Source of the DNA: Fulvimarina uroteuthidis
GTDB taxonomy: Bacteria; Pseudomonadota; Alphaproteobacteria; Rhizobiales; Rhizobiaceae
DNA: 64,000 nt
Assembly: GCF_034321785.1 (NCBI RefSeq)
Contig: NZ_JAXLPB010000005.1
Span: 62,001-126,000, forward strand
Reading direction: 5' to 3'
A program made the position numbers and the translations under genes. The notes under the pieces are model-generated. The model saw only the letters and a list, made by a program, of their open reading frames with translations. It was not told the origin of the DNA and did no database searches. Below are positions 44,396 through 53,681 of this stretch, one piece after another. Within the stretch, counting starts at the first letter, position 1. Every line of letters begins with the position of its first letter.

Positions 44396-45943
44396 ATGAG
44401 GCGCGCGGCACGGACATTGATGACGGTGGTGAGTCTGGCCGTGATGCCGGTCTCGCTGAGCGCTGTCAATGCGCAGGCCATGGGTCTTGCCGAAGCCTAC
44501 AATTCCCAGACCGAAATCGACTTCCGTCAGGGCCTGCAGATCCGTCTGGCATGGGCGGGAGACTATGTCGGCCCGTTCGACGGCATCGTCGGCCCGCGTA
44601 CCCTGCGGGCCATCCGCGACTTCCAGGCACGCCACGGTATGGATCCGAACGGCGTGATCACCGACGAAATGTTGACACGTCTCGTCGGCCTCTCCGATTC
44701 CATCCAGAACGGCCTCGGTGTCGCGTTCGCGGAGGATGAGAAGAGCGGGTCGCGCATGCTGATTCCGTTCAACCGCGTTGTCGACAGCGGGCGCACGGAT
44801 GTCGGGAATCTCTGGCGGTCGGAAGATGGCCGCCTCGAAGTCGAGACCGTGCGCGTCGCCGGATCGGGACAGACCCTCAAGGGCCTCTACGACGTACTGC
44901 TGACCGAGACGGACACGCGTTCGGTCACGGGCTCTGAGTTCGGTGGAGAATGGTTCAAGGTCTTCGGCAAGGATGCGGGCCGCGAATATCTGATGCGGTT
45001 CGAGGTCGGCAAGACCGACGCGACCGACCTGCGAGGATTTTCGGTTTCCTACGATCCGGCGATCGAGGACGAGGTCGAACCGTTCCTGTCCGTCGCGTCC
45101 GAGCTTTTCGAGCCCTTTGCCTCCGATCCGAGCCAGCCGCTGCTCGTCAGCCGCGACGACCGGCCGTTCACGACCATGATGCGGAACCAGCGCGCGGGGT
45201 CACACGAGCGCGACGGTCGCTTCGCACTGGCCCATGCCGATCCCTCGCAGCCCAACATGTTCGCAATGCCGCCCGAACCGTCCGACGTCGACGCGATGGA
45301 ACTCGATCCGTCGGACGTGGCGTTCGACATGGCGGGCTCGGGCTTTGCCGTTTCGAAGGATGGTTGGGTCCTGACGAACGCCCATGTCGTCAACGCCTGC
45401 AATGCGGTCTTCGTCAGCGGCTATGGACGGGCGGTCGATCGTATTGTCGATGCCGACAACGATCTGGCTCTGGTGAAAGTCGAGGGACGTTTCGAGGAGC
45501 CGTTGAAGATCTCGACCGGCAAGCCGCGTCTCGGCGAGGACATTCTCGCGCTGGGGTTCCCGCTGCGTTCGATCCTGGCCGATTCGCTGAACGTCACGCG
45601 CGGCAACGTGTCGTCGCTGCTCGGCCTGATGAACGATCCCCGCTACATGCAGATTTCCGCACCGGTCCAGCCGGGCAATTCGGGTGGGCCGCTCGTCGAT
45701 CTGTCGGGCCGGGTCGTCGGTGTCGTGACCGCCAAACTCAACGCGGTGGCGATCGCCGACGCGACAGGTGATATTCCCCAGTCGATCAATTTCGCGATCC
45801 AGCCGAACGCGGTTTCCACCTTCCTCGACGCGAGCGACATCGAATATGTTACCGCCGATGCAAACGGCGGGCTGCAGAGCGTCCCCGATGCGGTCGAAAG
45901 CGTAAAATCGTCGATCGTGCCCGTCCTGTGTCTCGACGAGTAG
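44396..45943 (+). CDS. Secreted serine protease with peptidoglycan-binding domain
   Basis: A 515-residue exported protein with a signal peptide at residues 1-28 (cleavage near NAQA). A PG_binding_1 domain follows at about 38-100 (QIRLAWAGDYVGPFDGIVGPRTLRAIRDFQARHG). After a region of unknown fold there is a trypsin-like (DegP-type S1C) protease domain at about 315-485. Its catalytic motifs are TNAHVV (His), DADNDLALVKV (Asp) and QPGNSGGPLVD (Ser). No PDZ domain is present. It probably acts on envelope proteins while attached to the wall. Confidence 0.88.
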   Translation: MRRAARTLMTVVSLAVMPVSLSAVNAQAMGLAEAYNSQTEIDFRQGLQIRLAWAGDYVGPFDGIVGPRTLRAIRDFQARHGMDPNGVITDEMLTRLVGLSDSIQNGLGVAFAEDEKSGSRMLIPFNRVVDSGRTDVGNLWRSEDGRLEVETVRVAGSGQTLKGLYDVLLTETDTRSVTGSEFGGEWFKVFGKDAGREYLMRFEVGKTDATDLRGFSVSYDPAIEDEVEPFLSVASELFEPFASDPSQPLLVSRDDRPFTTMMRNQRAGSHERDGRFALAHADPSQPNMFAMPPEPSDVDAMELDPSDVAFDMAGSGFAVSKDGWVLTNAHVVNACNAVFVSGYGRAVDRIVDADNDLALVKVEGRFEEPLKISTGKPRLGEDILALGFPLRSILADSLNVTRGNVSSLLGLMNDPRYMQISAPVQPGNSGGPLVDLSGRVVGVVTAKLNAVAIADATGDIPQSINFAIQPNAVSTFLDASDIEYVTADANGGLQSVPDAVESVKSSIVPVLCLDE

Positions 45944-46118
45944 GCATCCTCTCGCCTTTCGCCGGTACCGACGGGCGGTCCGTCATCAGACTGCGAGATC
46001 GTTTCCGCCACCGATGAGAAATCTGGGATGGGCGCCGGCCAACGAGCGGGTCCTTGCGCATGCGGCCGTGTCGACCCGCCCCTAATGGGGCGTTCCGCCA
46101 GACGCCGGTGGAACGTGC

Positions 46119-46143
46119 GGAACAACCACCCCTCTCGCCGGTT
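46119..46143 (+). promoter_or_regulatory. Candidate EcfG promoter of the small charged gene
   Basis: GGAAC (46119-46123) is followed after 16 bases by GGTT (46140-46143), eight of nine bases matching GGAAC-N16-CGTT. Transcription would start about 30 bases before the ATG at 46180. Same base composition and spacing as the element upstream of the DUF883-like gene. Confidence 0.5.
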
Positions 46144-46179
46144 CCTCCTATCGAGAAGATCCAAAACATCGAGGGACCC

Positions 46180-46494
46180 ATGGCCGATCTCAGCACCGAA
46201 CCGAAGATGATGCGCTCGCAGCAGGACAAGGACACGCGCGCCGACATTGCCGAGGACGAAACGCGGAACAAGACGCCGCGCAAGGATGCCGACGCAGAGA
46301 GCGGCCGCGATCGGGAGCTGTCGAAAACCGGTCGAGCGAATTACGAAACCGAGCAGATGGACGCGATCTTCGAGGAGAACAAGGCCGGCGCCACGCCCGC
46401 CGCGCCCGGGTCCGAAAACCGGACGGCCGAAGAGACTGCCCGAAAAGGCGAGGCCGGCCTCGCAAGCAAAGGCCGTTCGCGTCTGGGCGACTGA
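46180..46494 (+). CDS. Small, highly charged hypothetical protein
   Basis: A 104-residue hydrophilic protein rich in Lys, Arg, Glu, Asp, Ala and Gly, with no hydrophobic core (for example QQDKDTRADIAEDETRNK and SGRDRELSKTGRANYETEQM). It has the composition of an intrinsically disordered stress-protective protein, but I recognise no family. GAGGG precedes the ATG at 46180. The gene is closed by an intrinsic terminator and is preceded by an EcfG-like promoter, so it is a good candidate for the general stress regulon. Confidence 0.68.
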   Translation: MADLSTEPKMMRSQQDKDTRADIAEDETRNKTPRKDADAESGRDRELSKTGRANYETEQMDAIFEENKAGATPAAPGSENRTAEETARKGEAGLASKGRSRLGD

Positions 46495-46521
46495 CCGAGA
46501 CGCGCCGCATCGGCCTGCTTC

Positions 46522-46552
46522 ACGCCGCCTCGCCTTGCCGGGGCGGCGTTTT
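46522..46552 (+). terminator. Intrinsic terminator between convergent genes
   Basis: Arms ACGCCGCC and GGCGGCGT (8 bases) around a GC-rich loop, followed by TTTT. It lies about 30 bases after the small charged gene and before the convergent nucleotidase gene. Confidence 0.7.
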
Positions 46553-46585
46553 CGTGTCGGCCAGCGTAACGCAGGTCGTATCCCT

Positions 46586-47305
46586 TTACAGGATCGACTG
46601 GAGAAAGCGCGTCAGGTCGTCGGACACGTAATCGATGTGGCTGGCGTCGCGTCCCTCATGCTCCCAATATTCGCCGAACGTCGTCTCGAAATTGCGCGGG
46701 ACGATCAGCACGGTCTTCATGCCGAGCGCTTTGGGAACCGTCAGGTTCTTCGACAGATCCTCGAACATCACGGCCTTCGTGGGATCGATGCCGTGTAGGC
46801 CGACGAATTTGTCGTAGGTCGCGGCCGCCGGTTTCGGCACCAGATCGGATGCGACGATGTCGAAGATATCCTCGAAATGGTCGGAAAGGCCCATCTGGCG
46901 TGCCGCCCGTTCCGCGTGGCCGCGATCCCCGTTCGTGAAGATGAATTTGCGACCGGGCAGGGCCTTGATCGCAAGTCCGAGGTCCGGGTTCGGCTCGAGC
47001 CAGGAATAGTCGATGTCGTGAACGAAGTTCAAAAACGCGTCGGGATCGATGTCACGCTCTTCCATCAGGCCCTTGAGGGTCGTGCCGTGCCGCCGGTAGA
47101 GATCCTTCTGGACCAGGCGTGCCTCGTCCCTTGGCAGCGACAGGAGATCGGCGACGAAGGTCGTCATCCGCTGATCGATCTGCGAAAACAGATCAGTGTG
47201 CCGTGGATAAAGCGTGTTGTCGAGATCGAAGATCCAGTCGCGGACATGCGAGAAGTCTTCTGGTTTTGCGGCGTCTGTCGGCAGGGTATCGGCGGTCATG
47301 CTCAT
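46586..47305 (-). CDS. HAD hydrolase, pyrimidine 5'-nucleotidase-like
   Basis: About 239 residues. HAD motif I is WIFDLDNTLYPRHTDLF, the signature of the pyrimidine 5'-nucleotidase/Sdt1-like group; motif II is FIFTNGD; motif III is the Lys in DLVPKPAAATYDKF; motif IV is VMFEDLSKNL. It would dephosphorylate UMP/CMP or related compounds. Several in-frame ATGs exist; I took 47305, shortly before the conserved core. The divergent DMT gene begins 70 bases away. Confidence 0.85.
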   Translation of the reverse strand: MSMTADTLPTDAAKPEDFSHVRDWIFDLDNTLYPRHTDLFSQIDQRMTTFVADLLSLPRDEARLVQKDLYRRHGTTLKGLMEERDIDPDAFLNFVHDIDYSWLEPNPDLGLAIKALPGRKFIFTNGDRGHAERAARQMGLSDHFEDIFDIVASDLVPKPAAATYDKFVGLHGIDPTKAVMFEDLSKNLTVPKALGMKTVLIVPRNFETTFGEYWEHEGRDASHIDYVSDDLTRFLQSIL

Positions 47306-47376
47306 GGGTCGGCCAATTCGCTTCATCGATTTCGCAGCGTCGAACCTGAATGCTACGATGGAAAGGTTCACGGAGA

Positions 47377-48273
47377 ATGTGGATTGAAATCACGGTCGCC
47401 GCAGCGTTCATGCAGAATTTTCGATCCGCCCTGCAAAAGCGACTGACTTCCGATCTTTCCACCACCGGAGCGACATTCGTTCGCTTCGGCTTCGGCTTGC
47501 CCTTTGCCGGTCTGTACCTTCTTCTTCTCCACTCTGTCGATTACGCGATCCCGGCACCCGACGAAACCTTTCTCTGGTACGTGCTTCTGGCATCCTTGTC
47601 GCAGATCGCGGGAACGGCTCTGCTCGTTCTCGCCTTTTCCTATCGCAACTTCATGGCGGCGACCGTCTATTCCAAGACCGAACCGATCGTTGCGGCGCTG
47701 TTCGGATTTCTGATCCTCGGCGACACGCTGGCGTTGCCCGGTCTCGTCGCGATCGGCGTGGGTCTTCTCGGCGTTGCCGCAATGTCGATCGGTGATCGTG
47801 GAACGCTGCGGCAAATGGTGCGGTCGTCCTCCCTGCCATCCGCTGCGATCGGCCTGTCGTCCGGCGTCGGGTTCGCCATCTCGGGGATCGCGGTCCGCGG
47901 CGCGGCGCTTTCGCTCGGCACGGCCGATCCGGTCGCACAGGCGGCCCTGACGCTCGTCTGCGTCATCGCACTGCAGACCGTCCTGATGGTCGTCTTCATC
48001 GTTCTGGTCGAAGTCGCGACCTTCCGTGCGATCCTCCGGGTCTGGAAAGTCGCGTTGGCCACCGGGTTCTGCGGGGCTGCCGCGTCCATCGGCTGGTTCA
48101 CCGCCATGGCTCTGCAACCCGTCGCCCTCGTCAAGACCGTCGGACAGATCGAGCTCGTCTTCGCCTATCTGGCCTCGATCTGGTGGTTTCGGGAATCGAT
48201 CTCCCGCAAGGAGCTCCTCGGCTGCGCTTTGGTGATCCTCGCGGTCCTGATCCTGATCCGGTCCGGCTCGTGA
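47377..48273 (+). CDS. EamA/DMT family transporter
   Basis: A 298-residue inner-membrane protein with about ten helices and two EamA repeats, so a drug/metabolite transporter. The N-terminus MWIEITVAAAFMQNFRSALQKRL and motifs such as ATVYSKTEPIVAALFGFLILGDTL in repeat 1 and LVKTVGQIELVFAYLASIWWFRE in repeat 2 are typical. The substrate cannot be predicted. Start is ATG 47377. It is divergent from the nucleotidase-like gene. Confidence 0.88.
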   Translation: MWIEITVAAAFMQNFRSALQKRLTSDLSTTGATFVRFGFGLPFAGLYLLLLHSVDYAIPAPDETFLWYVLLASLSQIAGTALLVLAFSYRNFMAATVYSKTEPIVAALFGFLILGDTLALPGLVAIGVGLLGVAAMSIGDRGTLRQMVRSSSLPSAAIGLSSGVGFAISGIAVRGAALSLGTADPVAQAALTLVCVIALQTVLMVVFIVLVEVATFRAILRVWKVALATGFCGAAASIGWFTAMALQPVALVKTVGQIELVFAYLASIWWFRESISRKELLGCALVILAVLILIRSGS

Positions 48274-48349
48274 TGGCGGATGGCCTGCTGGGTCGCAACG
48301 CGCGGGGGCATGCGTGTCCCGCCTCGGTGTTTGAGATCGCGTCCGGCGC

Positions 48350-49627
48350 TCAGTACGCGAACTGGATCCGGCCGGTCAGCGCATGCACGGTCAACCCGTC
48401 GTTCGGCCCGGCGGTGCCGACCGTGTAGGAATAATCGCTGGTCAGCGTCACCCGCTTGGTGAGGTAGAGGTTCGCGACCGCCGAGGCGCCGAATTGGGCG
48501 CCGCCATCTGGACAGAGATCCGTGAGATCCAGATAATCGATCCGTGCGCCGATCTCGAACGCGCCGAAACCACCTTCGTCGATCGGGTTCTTCGGAACGA
48601 CACGGCCGAACGTGCCCGAGGAACGGCTGTAGCCGCGGGTTTCACCGGTCAGGAAGTACGTCGAATAGAGGTAGCCGCCATGGGCGGTTCCGCTGTCGAA
48701 CGATCCTTCGACCCGGGCACCGGTCAACTCGCCCTGGATCGACAGGGAGCCCAGCACAATGGAGGCTTCGAGATTGCCGCGCAGCAACTGGTCGGCATCG
48801 TCGAAGCTCGGTCCGGCCGCGATCGAACGCGATGTCAAGGTGGAGTTCGTTCCGCCGGAGAACCCGAAGGAATGATCGATGTCGAACCGTGTCGAGATCG
48901 CCGCTCCCAGATGGAGGAGCCTGTCGACGCGCTGGGTGCCGACGCCATCGCCGGACGCGTCTCCGCCGCGCGTGATCTCGCTTTGCGCGTAGACCGGGGC
49001 CCAGGTGGCACGACCGGTGAAGGCCAGTCCTTCGGAATCGACGCCGGTGTTGACGTCCCCGCCGAAAATGCCGCCGGCGAGCGAGTAAGCGTCGCCGCCA
49101 TATTTCACCACGCCGCCGACATTGTCGCCGGGAATGAGGGCCGCGCTCTGTCCTGACGTTGCGAACGGCAGGAACCGGCTGCCGGAATAATCCTGGAGCG
49201 AGAACGGTTCGTCCTGCTGCCCGACCTGGAACGTCAGGCGGTCCGTGGGGGAATAGTTGACGAATGCGTAGCGAACCGGAAAGGTCCGGTTCTGGAAATC
49301 ATAGGCGAAGGTGCCGCCGAACTGATCGTAGGTGCCGTAGACATAGAGGCGCAGGAGATTGTCGGACGTATCCCAGAAATCCTTGCCGGGGGTGAAATCG
49401 GTGTAGCCGCCGTCGAGCTGAATGAAGGGTGCCAGCGTGATGTTGCGGTCGGACGATCCGAACCGGAGGAAGCGCTCGTTTTCGGAAAACAGCCCGGCAT
49501 CGTTCGTCGCGGACTGGGCCGCCGCGAGCGACGGCAGCCATGCCGTGCCAGCGAGCGCGGCGGCGACCAGCCTGGCCGCCGCCGCGCTGCGCAAAATCGC
49601 GATACGAGCCTTGTTTTCGATGTGCAT
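48350..49627 (-). CDS. OprO/OprP-type phosphate-selective porin
   Basis: A 425-residue outer-membrane porin with a signal peptide (residues 1-38, ending SLAAAQ). The mature part has LRFGSSDRNITLAPFIQLDGGYTDF, FAYDFQNRTFPVRYAFVNYSP and FQVGQQDEPFSLQDYSGSRFLPF, the pattern of Porin_O_P proteins. The last residues GRIQFAY end in an aromatic, as outer-membrane barrels do. It is probably an anion/phosphate-type channel; true selectivity is not readable from sequence. Confidence 0.88.
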   Translation of the reverse strand: MHIENKARIAILRSAAAARLVAAALAGTAWLPSLAAAQSATNDAGLFSENERFLRFGSSDRNITLAPFIQLDGGYTDFTPGKDFWDTSDNLLRLYVYGTYDQFGGTFAYDFQNRTFPVRYAFVNYSPTDRLTFQVGQQDEPFSLQDYSGSRFLPFATSGQSAALIPGDNVGGVVKYGGDAYSLAGGIFGGDVNTGVDSEGLAFTGRATWAPVYAQSEITRGGDASGDGVGTQRVDRLLHLGAAISTRFDIDHSFGFSGGTNSTLTSRSIAAGPSFDDADQLLRGNLEASIVLGSLSIQGELTGARVEGSFDSGTAHGGYLYSTYFLTGETRGYSRSSGTFGRVVPKNPIDEGGFGAFEIGARIDYLDLTDLCPDGGAQFGASAVANLYLTKRVTLTSDYSYTVGTAGPNDGLTVHALTGRIQFAY

Positions 49628-49771
49628 CCAGCCGTCCCCTGCCGAAGCCGGGTGCAGGATCGCAACCGACAGTGTCCTCGTCGAGCGTCATCTAAAGGCG
49701 TGGGGCCGGCCGCGGCTGTAGCAGGCCGGCAACGGCGCGCGATTTGCGCGTGTATGGAAAAAGCGCTTTCG

Positions 49772-50677
49772 TTACGGGACGATAAGCGTGCCGGCACCAT
49801 GCTCGGTCAACAATTCCAGAAGAACGGCATGGCGCGTCTTTCCATTGAGGATCACGACGCCCTCGACGCCTTTTTCCAGGGCGTCGATGCAGGTTTCGAC
49901 TTTCGGAATCATGCCGCCGGAAATCGTGCCCCTGCGGATCAAAGCCTTCGCTTCGCTGACGGACAATTCCTTGATCAGCGTCTTCGAATCGTCGAGCACG
50001 CCCGGCACGTCGGTGAGGAACAGGAGGCGGGCCGCCTTGAGCGCGCCCGCGATCGCGCCGGCGAACGTATCGGCGTTGATGTTGTAGGTCGCGCCGTCGC
50101 GACCCGGTGCGACGGGCGCGATGACCGGGATCATCTCGGACCGTGCAAGAAGGTCCAGCAATGTCCGGTCCACCTCGACCGGTTCGCCGACGAATCCGAG
50201 ATCCAGAACCCGCTCGATGTTGGAATCCGGATCGATCACCGTCTTGGTGGCCTTCTCGGCGAAGACCAGGTTGCCATCCTTGCCGCAAAGACCGATGGCC
50301 CACTCGCCCTCGGCATTGATCATGGCGACGATTTCCTTGTTGATCGAGCCTGCCAGCACCATCTCGACGATCCGGACGGTTTCGGCATCCGTCACGCGCA
50401 AACCGCCCTCGAACCTGGATTCGATGCCCATCTGGGTGAGCATTCGTCCGATCTGCGGACCGCCGCCATGCACGACCACCGGATTGACGCCGGACTGCTT
50501 GAGAAGCGCGATATCGCGGGCGAAGGCCTGTCCGAGATGCGTGTCGCCCATGGCATGCCCGCCATATTTCACGATGACGTTCTTGTTCTCGTAGGCCTGC
50601 ATATAGGGCAGGGCTGCCGAAAGGAGCTGCGCCTGGATTTCGGCCGTGTCGCGCGTGGCGTTGTCGTCGGTCATCAT
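49772..50677 (-). CDS. argB: N-acetylglutamate kinase
   Basis: A 301-residue amino-acid kinase. The ATP site is IVKYGGHAMGD (near 34-44), the substrate loop VVHGGGPQIGRML, and the C-terminal LFLTDVPGVLDDSK and GGMIPKVETCIDALEKGVEGVVILNG are diagnostic. It phosphorylates N-acetylglutamate in arginine biosynthesis. The extended N-terminal helix (residues 10-28) is the hexamer-forming type linked to arginine feedback control. It stands alone, as is common for argB in this order. Confidence 0.97.
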   Translation of the reverse strand: MMTDDNATRDTAEIQAQLLSAALPYMQAYENKNVIVKYGGHAMGDTHLGQAFARDIALLKQSGVNPVVVHGGGPQIGRMLTQMGIESRFEGGLRVTDAETVRIVEMVLAGSINKEIVAMINAEGEWAIGLCGKDGNLVFAEKATKTVIDPDSNIERVLDLGFVGEPVEVDRTLLDLLARSEMIPVIAPVAPGRDGATYNINADTFAGAIAGALKAARLLFLTDVPGVLDDSKTLIKELSVSEAKALIRRGTISGGMIPKVETCIDALEKGVEGVVILNGKTRHAVLLELLTEHGAGTLIVP

Positions 50678-50880
50678 GGTCTCGCTGATCGTGCGTCGAT
50701 TTAACCCGATCTGGCCTGCCGCACCGCGCGGCCGCCGGGTTCCCGCCGCACTTCTAGAGCGTAATGATGGACAACAGAAGTCACGGCCGGGCCGTCGGCT
50801 TCCATTGTGCGACTTCGCGGTGGCGCCCCCGGCCGTTCGGCGGCATAGTCCGCACGAGTGAGGGAACCGGCGAGGGCGGC

Positions 50881-51477
50881 ATGCGCGACAATGGATGGAA
50901 CGGGCGATCGGCGTTCAAACGGCTGGCCACCGCCTCGTTCGTTGCCCTGGCGCTTCTCTGTGCGCCGGGCGCGGCGGCTGAGGCCGAACCGCTTGCGGAC
51001 GCGCAGCGGGAGGGCGTCCATCTGGTCATGCGCCACGCGATCGCGCCGGGAACCGGCGATCCCGCAAGTTTCCGGATCGGCGACTGCGCGACCCAGCGGG
51101 TCCTGTCCGACGAAGGCCGTGAACAGGCACGGGCGATCGGCGAGAGGCTGAGGAAAGCCGGCGTCCGGATCGATGTCGTGCTGACAAGCCAATGGTGCCG
51201 CTGCCGCGAGACGGCCGAGCTGATGGATGTCGGCCCGGTCGAGGACGCGCCGTTTCTCAACTCGTTCTTTCGGAACCGGGACAAGGCCGATGCGCAGCGA
51301 CAGGCGGCCGTCGCGCGGCTGCGCGAACTGACCGCGCAGGGCAGGAAAGCGTTGTTCGTCACCCATCAGGTCAACGTGACCGGCCTGACCGGCGTCTACC
51401 CGTCCTCGGGCGAAATCGTGCTCGTCGCGATCGGCGAGGATGGCGGGATCGAAACCCATGGCTCGATTGGCGAATGA
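50881..51477 (+). CDS. Exported histidine phosphatase family protein
   Basis: A 198-residue protein with a signal peptide (residues 1-33, AAA-EA). The phosphatase core has HLVMRHAIAPGTGDP, where the RHG motif is RHA, then LSDEGREQARAIGERLRKAGV and SQWCRCRETAEL, and the second catalytic His in LFVTHQVNVTGLTG. The active-site histidines are present. It is a periplasmic phosphatase of unknown substrate. The ATG at 50881 follows GAGGGCGG. Confidence 0.85.
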   Translation: MRDNGWNGRSAFKRLATASFVALALLCAPGAAAEAEPLADAQREGVHLVMRHAIAPGTGDPASFRIGDCATQRVLSDEGREQARAIGERLRKAGVRIDVVLTSQWCRCRETAELMDVGPVEDAPFLNSFFRNRDKADAQRQAAVARLRELTAQGRKALFVTHQVNVTGLTGVYPSSGEIVLVAIGEDGGIETHGSIGE

Positions 51478-51528
51478 CTGACGCCCATTGGGCAGCCGCC
51501 GTCGTTCGGCACCGCAGAACCGTGCGCT

Positions 51529-53430
51529 CTATCGCCTGACGGCCTTCTCGATCGCCTCGATCGCGGACGCGTCCTCGATCGTTGCAGGGGTTTCGAAGGA
51601 CTTGTCGTCCACGATGGATTTCATCGTCCGGCGCAGAACCTTGCCGGAGCGTGTCTTGGGCAGCTTGTCGACGACGATGACGCGCTTGAAGGCCGCCACC
51701 GGACCGATCTGGTCGCGCACCATCCGGACGATGTCCGCTTCCAGAGTGTCCAACGTGTGCTGGTCGGTGTCCTTCAGAACGACGAAGCCGCAAGGCAGCT
51801 CGCCTTTCATCGCGTCCTCCATACCGATCACGGCACATTCGACGACGGCGGGGTGGCGCGCGACGATTTCCTCCATTTCGCCCGTGGACAGGCGGTGGCC
51901 GGCCACGTTGATCACATCGTCCGTCCGTCCCATCACGAAAAGATAGCCCTCTTCGTCGAGGTAGCCGGCATCCGAAGTGGCGTAATAGCCGGGATAAGCG
52001 GTCAGATAGCCGTCGCGGAACCGGTCGTCAGCGCCCCAGAGCGTCGGCAGATTGCCGGGGGCGAGCGGCAGTCTGATCGCGATCGCGCCCATCTCGCCGG
52101 CGGGCAGTTCCGTTCCGTCGGTGTCGAGAATGGCGAGATCGTAACCCGGCATGGCAACGGAGGGGGAGCCGTGCTTGACCGGAAGGAGTTCGATCCCGCG
52201 CGGATTGCCGGCGATGGCCCACCCGGTCTCGGTCTGCCACCAATGGTCGATGACCGGCCTGCGAAGGACCCGTTCGGCCCATTTGACCGTTTCAGGGTCC
52301 GCCCGTTCGCCCGCGAGATAGAGCGCCTCGAAATTCGCCATGTCGTAACGCTGGAACAGCTTGCCGTCCGGATCTTCCTTGCGCACGGCGCGGATGGCCG
52401 TCGGTGCGGTGAACAGAAGCTTGGCGCCATGTTCGGATATGATCCGCCAGAACGTACCGGCATCCGGCGTGCCGACGGGCTTTCCCTCGAACAGGATGGT
52501 CGTCGCGCCTTTGATCAGCGGCGCGTAGACGATGTAGGAATGGCCGACGACCCAGCCGACATCGGACGCGGTGAACGACACGTCGCCCGGCTCGATGCCG
52601 TAGACATTGCCCATCGACCAGTGCATCGCGACGAGATGCCCCCCATTGTCGCGGATGACGCCCTTGGGTTTTCCCGTCGTGCCGGAGGTGTAGAGGATGT
52701 AGAGGGGATCGGTCGCCTTCACGCGCGCGCACGGCACCGCGCGTCCATCGGCGATCTCTTGGCGGTAACGCTCTCGCAGATCGGCCCAGTCGTGGTCCCG
52801 CCCCTCGACGAGATCGCAGGGACGCTCGGGACGCTGCAGGACGATCGCATGGGCGGGCTTGCGGACCGCGATGTCGAACGCCTTGTCCAGCAGCGGCTTG
52901 TATTCGACCGTGCGGTTCGGCTCGACCCCGCAGGAGGCGGACAGGATCAGCTTGGGTTCGGCGTCGTCGATGCGCTTGGCGAGTTCATGCGCGGCAAAAC
53001 CGCCGAACACCACCGAATGGATGGCGCCGATGCGTGCGCAGGCCAGCATCGCGACCGCCGTCTCGGGCACCATCGGCATGTAGATGACCACCCGGTCACC
53101 GCGCACGATGCCGAGGTCCAGCATGGCCGCGGCCAGCGCCTTCACGTCGGTGAGGAGTTCGCCATAGGTGATCGCCTGCTTCGACCCGGTCAGCGGAGAA
53201 TCGTAGATGATCGCCAGCCGGTCCCCGTGGCCCGCCAGGACATGCCGATCGACGGCATTGTGGCAGGTGTTGCAGACGGCGTCGGGAAACCAGCGGCCAT
53301 AGACGCCCTGGGTCTCGTCGAAGGCACGCGTTGGTGCTTCGAACCAGTCGATCGCTTCGGCCTGTTTCAGCCAGAAGCTCTCCCGGTCGTCTTTCGATGC
53401 CTGATAGAGCTCTCGAAAATTGCGTGCCAT
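51529..53430 (-). CDS. prpE: Propionyl-CoA synthetase (acetyl-CoA synthetase family)
   Basis: A 633-residue adenylate-forming acyl-CoA ligase. Motifs are YTSGTTGKPKGVIRDNGGH, YLAGERADPETVKW, WQTETGWAIAGNP, YATSDAGYLDEEGYLFVMGRTDDVINVAGHRLS and the C-terminal lysine region PKTRSGKVLRRTMK, where PrpE is acetylated and regulated. The N-terminal part and length fit PrpE rather than Acs. It makes propionyl-CoA from propionate, ATP and CoA. The ATG at 53430 is behind GGGAGGAC; no methylcitrate-cycle genes are adjacent. Confidence 0.93.
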   Translation of the reverse strand: MARNFRELYQASKDDRESFWLKQAEAIDWFEAPTRAFDETQGVYGRWFPDAVCNTCHNAVDRHVLAGHGDRLAIIYDSPLTGSKQAITYGELLTDVKALAAAMLDLGIVRGDRVVIYMPMVPETAVAMLACARIGAIHSVVFGGFAAHELAKRIDDAEPKLILSASCGVEPNRTVEYKPLLDKAFDIAVRKPAHAIVLQRPERPCDLVEGRDHDWADLRERYRQEIADGRAVPCARVKATDPLYILYTSGTTGKPKGVIRDNGGHLVAMHWSMGNVYGIEPGDVSFTASDVGWVVGHSYIVYAPLIKGATTILFEGKPVGTPDAGTFWRIISEHGAKLLFTAPTAIRAVRKEDPDGKLFQRYDMANFEALYLAGERADPETVKWAERVLRRPVIDHWWQTETGWAIAGNPRGIELLPVKHGSPSVAMPGYDLAILDTDGTELPAGEMGAIAIRLPLAPGNLPTLWGADDRFRDGYLTAYPGYYATSDAGYLDEEGYLFVMGRTDDVINVAGHRLSTGEMEEIVARHPAVVECAVIGMEDAMKGELPCGFVVLKDTDQHTLDTLEADIVRMVRDQIGPVAAFKRVIVVDKLPKTRSGKVLRRTMKSIVDDKSFETPATIEDASAIEAIEKAVRR

Positions 53431-53681
53431 CCCCGGTCCTCCCAAACCTTTGCGGGGCCGAGCCCGCACATTGCGCGCCGGCCACTCGCGTCCGGTCAAT
53501 CTAGGCGGTAACGGGGCCCACGCAAACCGGGAATGTCGGCCGATCTCTCGCCCCGTTCAGCGCGCTCCGGGCGAGCGGCGAGACGCTGTCCGTAGAGGAA
53601 GCGTTTATAAATCTTCGGTAGCATATCCATGCTGACGCATGGTCGGCGGGTTGCAGCGTTTCAGGCGAGGAGTTCGGTTCG

